Source: Larimichthys crocea
Lineage: Eukaryota; Chordata; Actinopteri; Sciaenidae
DNA: 64,000 nucleotides
Assembly: GCF_000972845.2 (NCBI RefSeq)
Contig: NC_040032.1
Location: 12,904,002-12,968,001 of the forward strand
Direction of reading: 5' to 3'
In this document: positions 12,201 to 24,560 of the stretch, in pieces
Position numbering within the stretch: position 1 is the first letter of the stretch
Layout: every line of letters begins with the position of its first letter
The notes under the pieces: generated by a model
The model's input: only the letters and a program-made list of their open reading frames with translations
Databases searched by the model: none
Told to the model about the DNA's origin: nothing
Position numbers and translations under genes: made by a program

Positions 12201-13359
12201 TGAGCACAGCCAGGGGACTCATTGTTATCCAGTTGGAAGTCTCCAGCAAAAAAAGTAAGGGGGAGGGGGGAATGTGATGCAGGCTCTGACAGCTCCCCAT
12301 ATGAAAATCAATGTCAGGTGGGGCTAACTTGGACACTTTTACTTTGCTGTTTAAAGGATCTGTTATGAAAATGAACATAACCGTAGTAACACTGCATATA
12401 AAGCATCTACTCACTCCACAATGACCGGGGCAAAAGGGTGAAAATTCAAGTAAACTGAAACATTTATTATTCATTCAAGGCAAAGAGAGATTTGATGACC
12501 AAGTATAAAATGGTATTCAAGGACCCCTTTATAAAATCATTTCCCTTATATAAACCCTTTTTTTTTTTTTTTTGGGACTCAGCAATGTCAAGAAACTATT
12601 TCACAGATTTCAGACCAAATCCAGAGAGAGCAGCACTGAAGAGCGAGTCCCTGTGAGAGCCTCTGAAGCAAAAGGAGGATTGGCAAGACTGAATTTTCCA
12701 TCTCATAATGAATGGTTGGCAAATATCATTTAATGCAGTCACACACCACAGCGGCGATACATGGGGTGGCTCGAATTACTGTATAACTCATGATTTGATG
12801 AAAAAATAAGACTTCCATCATCCAAGCAGAGATTTCTGGAGAGGGGTGGGAGGGTGTGTACTTCTTTTCAAGAAGATTCTGATGCGTAACAACTGAATAG
12901 ACTCCTCGTAATGTTACACAAACAGGGACGCTGAGGAGAAAGGAATTGAATTACATTTGGATAATGCCTTTCTAACTTTATGATGCTAAAAGTGGGAGGC
13001 AAAGAAACTGGCAGCAGAGCTTTATTACAGAAGTGAATGCATCAACACATTTCGAATGTTTTGAAGAAACACATAGGCAGGAAAATGTCTCGCTCTTAAC
13101 ACCAACATCACCGAATCTAGTAGCACTCCAGTCTTGTACTTTCAAAAAGTTGGGTAAGATGTTTTGTCCTTAGTGTGGGTTGAGCTCCAATAACACTGGA
13201 TCCCTCAATTCCTATAATGCAATTTGAGTCTTTCCATAAAGCCACGTTTACGTCATGTGGGATGGATGGTCAAAATGGGAACAACTGCCAGATGTTTGTA
13301 AATTACGGGAAATATACTGTGCAAAAATAATGTGCATCGACAATACAGACACAATCTGG
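12201..13359. other. auts2: Intron without recognised features
   Basis: Holds a T17 run near 12560 and otherwise nothing I can name. Confidence 0.55.
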
Positions 13360-13713
13360 ATTTGATTACACTGAACGATCAGATGTGAGGCCTTGTTTTG
13401 CTTTCAGTCACTTCCGTTTTAGCGAGTATAGGAGTTGCACAGATGTAATTACGTCTTAGAAGCTGACGTGAACGCTATTTACAAGTTGGAAAATTCATAA
13501 TTATGATAACTGCGATGTGGCAGACCCTCCATGTCTGGTAAACTCCACATCCACAGTTTGTAGCACAGCCTTTCTATTAGAAAGTTTTAAGCCCTTACAA
13601 AATGACCAAGATGCCATCATTTGGGTTTTTTTTCCACAGACTTAAGAAGACATTCCACTAGCATGACCAGTAATCTAATTTTGGTGTGTGAAATTGGTGG
13701 ACTTTCCCTTTAA
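13360..13713 (-). mobile_element. Probable TTAA-flanked repeat copy, right terminus clear, left end uncertain
   Basis: The segment ends GTGAAATTGGTGGACTTTCC followed by CTTTAA. Its reverse complement, TTTAAAGGGAAAGTCCACCA, matches the left end of the repeat at 47.88 kb (AAGGGGAACTCCACCAATTTTACAC). Two copies of one family in opposite orientation are therefore present. The other end could not be fixed; 13360 is a guess. Confidence 0.45.
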
Positions 13714-15018
13714 ACAATTAAACATGGTATGCAGTCTGAGTAGGTCTTCGGATGTGATGTCCTGTTGAGATATGGCAGCCGAGGCACGCTATGAAAGAAA
13801 TATAGAATATACTGATGGATAGGAAAAGTAGTTTCATGGTAAATTAATCTATGCTGTTTGTAGTCGGGAGAGGTAGCATAGTGGCAACAAGGAAAAGTAG
13901 TGGAATTTTTGCTATCACATCATGCTGTGAACATGACTACTTTATCTTTGGGCTCAGTGGCTTAATGGTTTCTGGGAACGCCTCGCAGCCGGATCCTATA
14001 GGCTTCACCTGGTGCACTGGAAATTGGGATAGGAGGTTACTCACTTGCAATCCAATCCAAAAGGATAATTGGGCAGGGACCCAATCGAATACAGTCCCCT
14101 AAACTGCATGTAATCCACTCAGCCAAACTGTCACACCAACAATGAACACTCCCCCTCTACCCCTAGGGCCCGCCAGGGCTATCTCAGGAACACTTCAATA
14201 GCTTGTACCTGGCCTGCTGCTGGGCCCATTATCCACTAATCCACACCCAAGCGGAACGTTTAAGTAGTTCTAAAAGGATTGGAGAGAGCAGCAAAGCTTT
14301 CACTGGAGCCATGCAATTAAGGTCAGAAAAATTATCGCACAATTTAGATCCTATTCTCCTCTGTGAGCATGGAGGGAGGATCAGAGGGCTGAACAGGTGA
14401 AAGGAAATACGGGAAAGTAAACAAACTTATTACAACGGATAAGGCTTTAAATCAGCTCAGGTGATCTGACACCAGGACACCTGAATAGATACTGCTGGAA
14501 GTCCAGATGGTGAATGGTGATTGTGACAAGCGTTATTAGCAAGTCAGTTAATCAAGAAGAAAAAAAAAATCCACTCCCTGTTGCACGCAAAACTAATTCC
14601 TGAAATACAACTGAGGATTCCTCTCTACAAGATTACGTGGTCGAAATGAGGATGTGAGGGAATGAGGCAGGCAGGTTTAATAACACAGCTGTGAGTGCCG
14701 TGAAGACGGCAATATTTGAAAACTTCCCTGAATTGCAATATTCACTTAAACTTACTAAATGGCACAGCATTAGGGAGGAATAAAATTACAGCAAAGTGCT
14801 GGATTACGGGTAAACTAGTGCACGCACTCGAAGATGATGGATGTGGTGGACAAACAGGGAATTTAAAAAAAGAGGAATAGGCACTATAATGATATGCTAG
14901 ATAACAGAACAGGTGGAAAAAGATTGATGCGACATAACATTGTAAGTCAGAGGAACTGCGTCCACTGGCACATTATTGTCATTAAAATGTATCATTTTTA
15001 ATAAAGGTCATTGAAGAT
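13714..15018. other. auts2: Intron; one weak tRNA-like stretch
   Basis: Around 13950 the text CTCAGTGGCTTAATGG resembles a polymerase III A box, but no B box follows, so I do not call a SINE. The rest is plain. Confidence 0.45.
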
Positions 15019-15290
15019 TTAAAGGTTCCGTGTATAAGATTTAGGAGGATCTACTGGCAGAAATGGAACATAAGAGAATTGATGTTACCTGAGAGTGAGT
15101 CCTATACAGAGGTAGCAGGTTCTAAGTCCACCATGTTTCTATAGTAGCCCAGAGAGACCAGGGGCCTTTCGTATTTTTGTTCAAGTTCGTGGCCCCTGTA
15201 GTTTCTACTACACACTTGGAAGGAAAGGCTGAAGTTAGGGGTTAGGTGTAAGTACTACAAACTGGACCAGAGGAAATAAAGACGCACTAT
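15019..15290 (+). mobile_element. Degraded TTAA-type MITE, 3' end lost
   Basis: It starts TTAAAGGTTCCGTGTATAAG then ATTTAGGAGGATCTACTGGC, and later has CACCATGTTTCTATAGTAGC, GGGCCTTTCGTATTTTTG, GTAGTTTCTACTACAC and CTTGGAAGGAAAGG. From memory, these blocks occur in this order in a repeat abundant in percomorph genomes. No matching CCTTTAA terminus is found on the right, so it is truncated or decayed. Confidence 0.6.
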
Positions 15291-16590
15291 ATGACTATAT
15301 GTGAAATCCAGATATTCAGTTTTAGGCATACAAATCTACTGCGAGGCAGAAAACCACCCACTGAGATTCTGTAATTAAAAATATGAAAGAGAACTTCTTA
15401 AATTCCCTTATAAACACAACAATAGCTTAACTCACGTGTCCTGAACCTAGACAGAAATCCAAACCAAATGCAGAAATTCTGGATGCAATAAATCTCAGCG
15501 AATGCCGGTAAGTTACGAGATCAAAACTCTCAGGATCCATCTGACTTCTTTTTTATTAAACTTTTCCTCATATGAACCCTCGAATGTTACTTTAGGCTCG
15601 GAGTTGTGTTATTTTGGGGGGTAAGAAATATAGAAAATACATGACAGTTTCACAGTTGATATATCAAATCTTTGATGGTTAGTATCTGAGAGCTGCACTA
15701 CTCCCACACAGAACCTTATGATTCCAAGCTCATGAAATAAGTCTGCTGTCTGCGCATCAGATGGTTGGAGTTAAACCGATTATAAATGTAGTTTGGCGCT
15801 ATGTGAAACTATTTTACAGAAGATCCACGTTGGAGTTCTGTTTTTTATTATGAAATGAAGTTTGGGTATGTGAAGGGGATGTGAGTCATATAAACAGTAT
15901 TTTCTGTTTTAATAATAACATATGAAAACCCTCTCAGTGTAACATCATCTCTGCTTGTATTAATGTTTATGCATACAGTCTTACTGCTAAAGGTATGTTT
16001 TATATTAAAAATTCATACTGTATATTTAATGTTGAGACCCAAGTAGGAAAGCTCACATGTGGTGCACACACTTGCTCACAGACTCCAAATTAAATTAGAT
16101 ACCAATGAAGAAAAAATAAAACATCCATATTTTAGGTTTGGTGCTTTGTTACAATAACAGACATTACATAATTGTGTACTTTAAGACTGCATATGGAAAT
16201 GATCAATTTTTCTCCATTTTTATAAAAGGTATAAACTCAGACTGGTATCGCATTAACAAGCTGCATCCCAAAAGGTAGTCAGTCTGCAAAAATGCAGCAG
16301 TTAAACAACAAAACTGAAATCATATTATTTAGCTACTATAAACAACCATAAATCCATATGCAGCCAAGAGTTCAGATTATGACAAACGTCCCTCTGCTGT
16401 TTAAGATTTTCTGTGATAATCATTACTTTTTACCAGCTTATCTGCAGACAGTGCCTAACAGTGCTTTTTAGAAGTTACATAATTGTATTGTGCACATAAA
16501 TAAAGAGAAATCGATAGGAGAGAATTCAGTAAAGACTGCCATCTTGAGCGGTGGGCTGTAAAACAGGCAGAAAAGACAGACCATCTCTTC

Positions 16591-16612
16591 CCTCTCTCTC
16601 TCTCTCTCTCTC
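16591..16612. repeat. (CT)11 microsatellite
   Basis: An uninterrupted CT run is followed by GTCTGTG. Confidence 0.95.
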
Positions 16613-16689
16613 TGTCTGTGGTCCCCAGAAGCTATAATATCCATCCTTGGCGGTTCACTTGACATTTACTTGCCCTGCTTCTCCTGTAG

Positions 16690-17200
16690 CATTCCCCTTC
16701 CTAACTGCCAGTGCTGCGACTCTCCAGGGCTCGCCGACCGGGTGAACAGATAACAAACCTGTCAAGGCGGCTTTAGGGGGGGAATAAATCCGGAGCTGGG
16801 ACTGAGGTGGATGATGTGTTCCAGAGGGTTACTCGGGGAGGGGGGAGGGGGAGCTGACATGAGACGCCCTGTGAGGCCCGGACCCGAGAGAGGCTGCTAG
16901 CTGTAATGTCGTGGTGCTACTTTAAAAAGGGGGCACAGCCACTGCAACCTGATTAGATCTCAGTGCAGACATTTCAAATGGCTGGCCCCCCTTTTACCCT
17001 CCATTTCACCTATTCTTTACAAGCCGCCCCCCCCCTACTTCTTCCCACCATCAAAGGAGCTGTCAGGGGCTCTTTCTTCGGGCTGGCAGACAGGTCAGGG
17101 GTGGAAGGTTGAGGCGGGGTGTGCCCTTTGAGGCAGGGGCTGAGAGCGACTGCCAGGGATGCAGGGAGGCTGAGGGCTGTCTTTAAAGGTGGCTGATAAC
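16690..17200. promoter_or_regulatory. Candidate regulatory block, GC-richer
   Basis: GC content rises above the surrounding AT-rich intron, with G-rich runs near 16838-16852 and text such as GGTGAACAGATAACAAACC. There is no exon signature and no repeat. Weak support. Confidence 0.2.
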
Positions 17201-18383
17201 ATTCATGGTGATGTGTTCCCAAGAGGTGCACAAATGTCAACACTCTCCTGCCATGGGCATATAATTCTACGAATAGAAAGGACAAAGAGCCAGAGCGAGA
17301 GAGAGATGCAGTGCACTCTTTTTGTCGAGCAGTATCTTAGTGACTCATGTATTAGCATGTCTCGTCTTCTCGGTGCTTTTATAATGTTCTCTAATCAAAC
17401 TATTAAGCAGAAAAGCATTTGGACTGAGAAGTCTGTTTGTCTCCTCTCTATCCCCTTCTGACTTTGTAATCTTACCACACTAATCAATCCCTCATAAAAC
17501 CAATTAGACTAAATGGACAGATCCCAAATGATCTTTTACCAATCCCCTGAAAAAGCTATGGCATGTAAGTACCTGATAAATGGCTTACTTAACAGTGACA
17601 GTGACTATTTATGTAACGGCAGATTTCTTTACCCTCACAGCAACAATACATTGGCGAACATGTCCCTGACTCACTCCATAAATAGTACATGAACATGTGC
17701 TTCATGAAGCAGCGAAGAAGACACCAGCAACACACCATCAGAGACTCCAATCCAATTACTAAACCAGCCACTAAACTGAAGGCATGAGAAGAACATGATG
17801 GACTGCTACTGTGAAGTATATTAACTTGGAGAATTGGCAAAACGTCCTTTATTTAGGACAGAGTATATCAAGCGTTTTGGGCAAAGCAAGTGAGGCATGC
17901 CCGCCAGAAATTGGAGGGATGGAGACGTCCCATGATGGTGCTAAAAACTGCACATCAATTACCTGAAGCACTGAGGCCTGTCCGCTCTATCTACATCTGA
18001 GTTATGCCTATAAGGAACCAAAATGTCAGCCAGCTATCCAGACATCAGTGTTGGAAAAAGGGCATTTCAGAGAAGGAGGGGGGAAAATATGTTATAGGCA
18101 ACTATACTTGCGTTGCTTTCATGGATGTAGTTGTATATTCCAAACTAATGGAGTTACCTGGCACTGATCTGCAGTAAACAGCCTTGCGAGGCTTAGCAAG
18201 CAGCCTGTGTTAGACTAAGCCATGTTTATTATCAAGCACAATCCTCAGTCTCATCAATGCTTAGAGAAAGGCACGGATGAATAAATGCATATTGTTTAGC
18301 TTAGGGTTAGCCAGAGCTGGAGCCACAAATGAAAAAAAAAAAGAATTTAAAGCAGATGGTAAAATCCAATAAGAAAAACAGAA

Positions 18384-18402
18384 GGGGGGGGGGGGGGGGG
18401 GG
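18384..18402. repeat. G19 homopolymer
   Basis: Nineteen G in a row, preceded by AGAA and followed by CAGACAGAGAGACAG. Confidence 0.95.
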
Positions 18403-18579
18403 CAGACAGAGAGACAGAACTACAGAATAGAGGACAGGAAGAGAGAGAGGAGAAATAAAAATGAAAAGAAAAACCCAAGCACACTGGCTGCCTTTTCACT
18501 CCTGTTTTTCAAAAAAGCTGTAAAGCTAACAGGGAAGAGGGAGAGAAAATACAAAGGCCTGTGTTCTCATTTTCAGTCT

Positions 18580-19030
18580 GAGAGCCCCACCAGGACCACT
18601 GAAACTTGCTTGATTTCCCCAGTCCAATTATATCTCTGTGCTCAATCCTTCCAGAATAGCAACATCACACCAAGGGACGCTGTCTGCCTAAGCGCAGCGT
18701 GCCTAATGGAGTCCCAGAAGTTGACTTCATTTCATTGCTCCTAACTAATGGGCTGTGATATTTTCCCAAACTGACTGCAGCTCTGCCCCCTGGAATCTAG
18801 TCAGTGCTGCGCCGGACCCAGTCCTGCAACATGCCAGCCCACTGCCTCCCTTCTTAACAACCCCCTCCAATGCTACCCACTGCTGCTGTCTGTGTGCAAT
18901 CCGCCAACGCCCTCTCCTCCCCTCCCAGTGCTCATTAGTGCTTTCTAGCCGGGCGCTGATTGTCAGAGGGCCCCTGTGATGCCAGCTCTCCCTGTGCGGC
19001 CGGCCTGCTGTGGTGAATTTAAGAGGACTT
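18580..19030. promoter_or_regulatory. Candidate regulatory block
   Basis: Unique text of mixed composition (CCTAATGGAGTCCCAGAAG, CTAACTAATGGGCTGTGAT, TCATTAGTGCTTTCTAGCC). No coding frame with splice sites is seen. Confidence 0.25.
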
Positions 19031-19979
19031 TAATCTAACTGGGCTGAGGAGAGGAGGAGCAGCCAGGGACAGGTGGGAGGAGGAGGACTGTGGGGTAGTA
19101 GTGGATGTACAATCGCAGGGCCACAGCTGAGGACAGACACTCTTTCAGGGCTACCCATTGCTCTCCAATGGATACCGGTGCCCAGAACACAAGCATGAGA
19201 AGAAATAGCCGAACATAAATTCACCAGAATGGGTCCCTCTCCGGCCGTATTGTGGGCACAGAACGGTCCTCCAGATGGCTGAGGGACACACCAGTGGTGC
19301 AATACAATCACTGGCAGGGCAGAAGTATCAGGAATAAATATGAAGAGCTTTATTTCCTATAAAGGCTCAGCCAGCAGAGACATTTTCTCGCAAAACTTCC
19401 AATTCAATGACACATTTTAAAATCAATTCACTCTTCCCGGTATAACTGCTTCTTTCTTTAAAGTTTTGCTTAATGGTCACATATGTAGTTAGTTATTAGT
19501 ATAAAAGAATTTTACAGTTATATAATAATTTCTTGAAAGTTTCAAAGTGTAGAAACTATTCAAAGTCTTCAGTATTTTATGACATTTATTATCAACACGG
19601 AAGAGCTATTCAATGATGGGAACATGAAGGATAAAATGTAACCTTACATGAAGTAAAAATATTTCATTTACCCGAGGTCCTCCTTTTAACAGCGGAATCT
19701 CATTCAGCCAAATGTGCCTCCATTTCAAGATGTAGAGAGAGAAATTGTCTGCTTTTATGGCGCACAGAGGTTAATTATTTTCATAATTACACCTCCAAAC
19801 GTCAAACATTTGTTTTCCCCCCTAATTGACAAGAGAATTAAGAGTGGACTATATTAGCTGTGCAGGGTTGTTCTCAAGTGTAAAATGCTTAAAAGTGCCT
19901 TTCATATGCAATACATATAAAAAGCAATTATGCCATTTTTTCCCCCCCATCTCCACAACTTAACCAGTGCAGTCTGCTG

Positions 19980-20480
19980 GGTAGATTCACCAAGGATAAG
20001 AGGTAAAACTGTAATTATGCACATTATTCATCTTCCTAAGTGCAGCACTTGAGCACAAAAAGCTAAGATGCCTAAATGCACTACACCAGGTTGTCCTCAT
20101 GCAAAGTGCAGGTCAGGCTCCAGCAGGCACTGAGAGCTAATGGCAGTGAGTGGTGCTCCTAACACATGCTCTGGCTCTTTCAGGGACACAGGGGAGTTAA
20201 GTGCCGTGCTCCCTACTGCTGATTATCGCACCTTCACCAGCCTGCCAGGTCTCCCTGCCCTCCATGCATTGATCTCATTTGGCCAGGAGATAAGGCAGTA
20301 ATTGGATGAGGGCTTGGAATCAGATGGCCCTGCCTGGCTTGGCTAATTCCACTCTTCCTGGGCCGCTCGGGCCCGGGGCCAAAGGGGCAGGCCAAGGTTA
20401 ATCCCATCCAATCCCCTGTACTATGTGGCCCTGTGCTGCACCTCTGACCTCTCGCTGCAACCCAAACATAGCTGATGTGA
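19980..20480. promoter_or_regulatory. Candidate regulatory block
   Basis: 500 bp of unique, GC-balanced sequence with CCAGGAGATAAGGCAGTAAT, GGATGAGGGCTTGGAATCAG and GGGCCCGGGGCCAAAGGGGC. GATA-type (AGATAAGG) and TAAT cores are present. Inferred from composition only. Confidence 0.3.
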
Positions 20481-23400
20481 CTCCCTTTAAACAGGTCAAA
20501 GCCAACGGTCTAATTAGTTTACCACAGATTTTACACCTGTCCACGACAACCACCTATACTGTCATATATAAAAGTGGATCCATGAAGACAGAGGGGGATG
20601 TGTGTACACAAAAAAACAAAACATGCAAACACATTGTTCCACACACAGGTTTGTGCAAAGCTGACTGGAAAAAGCATTAATGTTAATTATACAACATACA
20701 CTCAATACACAAAACAGGATATTATACAATTAACCTTTTTTTTCCCGCATTATGAGCTTTCTCATACTTACATAAATATTACAAAAAAGGGCCACGTCTC
20801 CTGACTTGGAAATTATTTTGCCAATTTTCTTGTAATAAGGGGAGTAAGTGCGGCAGAGATGGAAGAGAGGATGGAGACAAATCTCTGTAACATGTCACTT
20901 TATTACAACAGAAATCCTGCTCTTGAGGGCACGGATCTGCAATATGTCATGGTGGGGTCGACTGATATGCATATATAATGCAAAGTGGAGCGAATCTGTG
21001 ATTATGCAGAACATTTTTCTAGGGAAAAAAAAAGCCAAGTGCAATTTCACCCCTGTTTCACTGCGAGACCACTGCTGTTCCATTTAAGATGGCCACCAGA
21101 TTAATCTTCATGGCTTCTTTTTTTTTTCTATTTACACATTATGTAGTCAGAGATGGGATTTGCCTGAATGAAACGAGCCTCTCCAAAGGGCTCAGCGCGC
21201 CTCGTCAAGAATGAATGCAGCAAGGGGACGCACGCCTCTTGGGAAACACTAATCTTCTTATTGCGTACATTTATTCAATTCCAGTGTCAATATCAACCAT
21301 AATCAGAATGGGCCATGTGACAAGTGCTTTATGTGTTGGCTGATAGCGGATGACAGGAAGTAGACGTAATCACCTGGGAGTACATCACTGCTGACAGCTC
21401 CGGATCAAAGCTTTGCTGCTGTAGATTAATCATGAATTGTAATAACGCCGTATAAATAACTTCAATAGAGAGCGACCAGTATACAGAGCCACATTCATTG
21501 ATCAGATATCTCACGGGAATCAACAGAAGCAGTTTACAGAAGTGGAAATAATCCCCTAATAATTCCCTGAATGTCTTTTTTGAAACCGGATTACACTCCA
21601 ACCAAGATGATACGGCATGAGCATCTGTCCGAGAACATGCACACTGTTGGAAATACACAAAGGAACAATACCCTTTAATGTGAAAGGCATAGGATAACAA
21701 ATGATATATGATAAAGACAAGCTATACAATGCATGTGACACTTTAAGAAAAACCTGAGAGCACAAACAAAGAAATAGTGGATTGCGACACCTCAGGCAAA
21801 CCAGGCTCCGAAACACAAGACAAAGAGAAACACAATGGAACAGTGCCGGCAAAAAATGAACCTACTAAAACTGACACCATGCCAATCTCTGCTAAAATGA
21901 ACCGTACTTGATTCATTATCATTGCAATGGGAAAAAAAAAATAACAATACTATATGGTGCTCCTCTAGTCACAGTCTCCAGGTTGTGCTGGGGAGATGAC
22001 AATCTCAGAAGCCAGGATTTAATTTTTCATTTCAATTCACAGTGAAGCTCAATATAAAAAAAAAAAGAAGCCTGGATTCCAAAGAGTACTGTAGCATCAG
22101 CTGGTTGCTCTTAACAAAAGGAGTTTTAAAAAAGGCTACATATAAGACTGAATCTCCGGTGGAAATGGGGGCACTAACGGAGACAATTGGAGGCGAGATG
22201 AGGCCAACAGTTGTGTGTCATAAAGACAACAGTAGAATGGCCATCCTGTGGATTCCTGGGGCCTGACATATAGATTGCAGATGGATAAGTGCACGTTAAA
22301 ACAATATCCCGCCGACCAAAAAAATCATTTCTCATAGCTGTCTCTATTTGCTGAAAGGCTGCTCGTCTCCCACTGGGGCAGAAACAAATGAAAATGTTAT
22401 TTCTCTACTCATGAACTCCTACCTAGTCTGGTTTTTCACTGCTGGCAATTTCATTTCTCTTCCAAATTTGACTTAAGCCCACGACTTGAGGGAAATAATG
22501 TCTCTGGAATAATCTTCTGCAACTGTAATTCCAGGGGCACTCTGTCTTTCTTGGTGTATCTGTGTGTCTGTCTGTCCATCTATCTACAGTATCTATTTAT
22601 TTATTTGTTGTTGGTGCTTGTTGCCTCGTGGTTTAAGGGAAATTGCACAGGCTTCTGAAATAGAAGTGATGTGACATCCAATGCCTCACAGTAATCCTGT
22701 CAGACGCGCAGGTCTTGAATGAGACAGAACATGCCCTTCTCCGGCACGAGGGGAAAAGAACGCCTCTGATGCACACTGTTGAAAGTATAGTCTGTCAAAA
22801 AAGCACATGCAAAACATATTAGCAAAATGTTCTCAGATTGGGAATGTGGCATCACTCACTCCGCTATTGTCTGTGCAACGCAATTCACTTTTTCCGTGCT
22901 CATCATCGTGTTCACAGTATTTCTCTCTTGTTCCTCATATTTCAACGTGCACAAAAGCACAACGCAGAGGCGAAAGCAGTGATTTTGGATTTGAAGCATG
23001 CAATTTTTTGAATAATAATACAAGCTGGGGTGCATATAATGGATGGTATAAAATTAACTTTGGCATCATTTGACAGTATTCTTATACAGAAAACCACTGA
23101 AATCCAGAATGGGTTGAACCAGCGCTGGGGCAGCAGATGATGTGGAATTTAATGATTGTTTAAAGAAAACGGTTTGCTTTGACCTCACAATAGTATTTAG
23201 TCTGGTGTTTGGCTGCACTTTGAAGCTCAGATGCTTTTATTCTGCAACTTACACTCAGAGGCTACAGGTCAATACAACAACTCTGCCGCGAAGTCTACCT
23301 TCATGAAGTAATAAATAATTGAATATACATCTTTTTGACATTGTTGCCAAGAGCTGAAGATCATAAACCAGAAGTGTTGCATTTCTAGATTTCTTGTACA

Positions 23401-23690
23401 TGGCTTGTATCTTCTATGTATACACAGAAAGGTACAGATACTGGAATGCAGTATATGTTGTCTGTATTCATGTAAAAGTGCTGTCAAATGCTCATAATGT
23501 ATGTTGAAGAATATTCGAACTGGAAACATAATAATAGGCTGCACATTCACAATGATGACAAAGAGAAGAAAATGCTCTGTTTGGCCTGTAGACATGACAG
23601 ATTGGACTGGGTTCATGAACCATCACGCCTTCCTGTGTAATTCCCATACAGCATTCTCAGCCCCCAGTGCCCTTCAAACAAACTCAACAA

Positions 23691-23691
<1 letters not shown>
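20481..23691. other. auts2: Intron without recognised features
   Basis: AT-rich sequence with short A and T runs. No repeat family, exon or RNA gene recognised. Confidence 0.55.

Positions 23692-23732
<41 letters not shown>
23692..23732. repeat. (AC)20 microsatellite
   Basis: The longest AC run in the window, uninterrupted. It produces a His/Thr-repeat reading frame on the plus strand and a Cys/Val-repeat frame on the minus strand, neither of which is a gene. Confidence 0.97.
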
Positions 23733-23733
<1 letters not shown>

Positions 23734-24349
23734 GTCAACCCTCCCACACAGCTTCTATACCCCGCAGCTAAACTTCCTTGGTACAAACATACAAACACAC
23801 CAGGGATTCACATATATTAAACACACACATGAGCACAAACATGTGGTCCCTCTGAGAGGTTTGCATCACCATTTGGATTGTCATGTGGTCTGAATATTAT
23901 GGGTTCAATAATTAGAAAATCTGCTCCAAGTCAGACAGAGATGCAACCAACAAAAACAAGAAACATAGACAGAGATAATTCCATCAATTCTTTGTTTATA
24001 GTGGCTGTGATGAGGGTAAGGATGATTTGTTGGCTCAGGAGAGGTAAGCGATATGTACCAGTAAATGGCCAGTAATCATGTTTATGAGGAGGAGATGGTT
24101 CTGGACTCCCGGCGTGTCTGATTGTGTTTTCTTTGGCTCCCAGCTTGGGCCCGAGTACACCCCTACCAGGCCATTGTGATTGAAGTATGCACTCTAGCTC
24201 GGCTTCACTTTGGGGGGTAAAAAGGTGTATGCAATACCATTTGTGTGCTTTTGCGTATCTGTGTTTATGTGCGTGTTGGCCTGTGTGCATTCACAAAGAG
24301 GAATGTCAGTCGATGAAGACCTCCCATCACAAAAGAAAGCACCACTTCC

Positions 24350-24560
24350 CCTTTTCTCCTTCATGCAGCCAGTTCCCACATTGCTCTCATTGCTATGGCA
24401 ACCGGCGCTCTCTCCTTGGGCTCTGCATGCATCCAATCAGAGTGAGACCTTTGTAGAGATTCCTCCGGGCTCCACTTATTCAACTTACCCCACCGGAACA
24501 GCCTCCGTGCTGAAAAGGCTGGAACAAAGAGAGGAGAGACTCCCTCGCCAGAGCATGGTA
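24350..24560. promoter_or_regulatory. RFX-like X box with nearby CCAAT box
   Basis: ATTGCTATGGCAACC at 24389-24403 is, on the other strand, GGTTGCCATAGCAAT, a close match to the palindromic RFX consensus. CCAAT follows at 24433-24437. The local GC is higher than in flanking intron. RFX plus NF-Y spacing of this order occurs in promoters, so this could be an enhancer or an internal promoter; no transcript evidence exists here. Confidence 0.35.

Noticed and set aside
13930..14010. Possible tRNA-derived SINE head
   Set aside because: An A-box-like stretch is present but there is no GGTTCGAATC-type B box, tail or target duplication.
23501..23893. 130-codon frame with a Thr/His repeat
   Set aside because: The repeat is the translation of an (AC)20 microsatellite.
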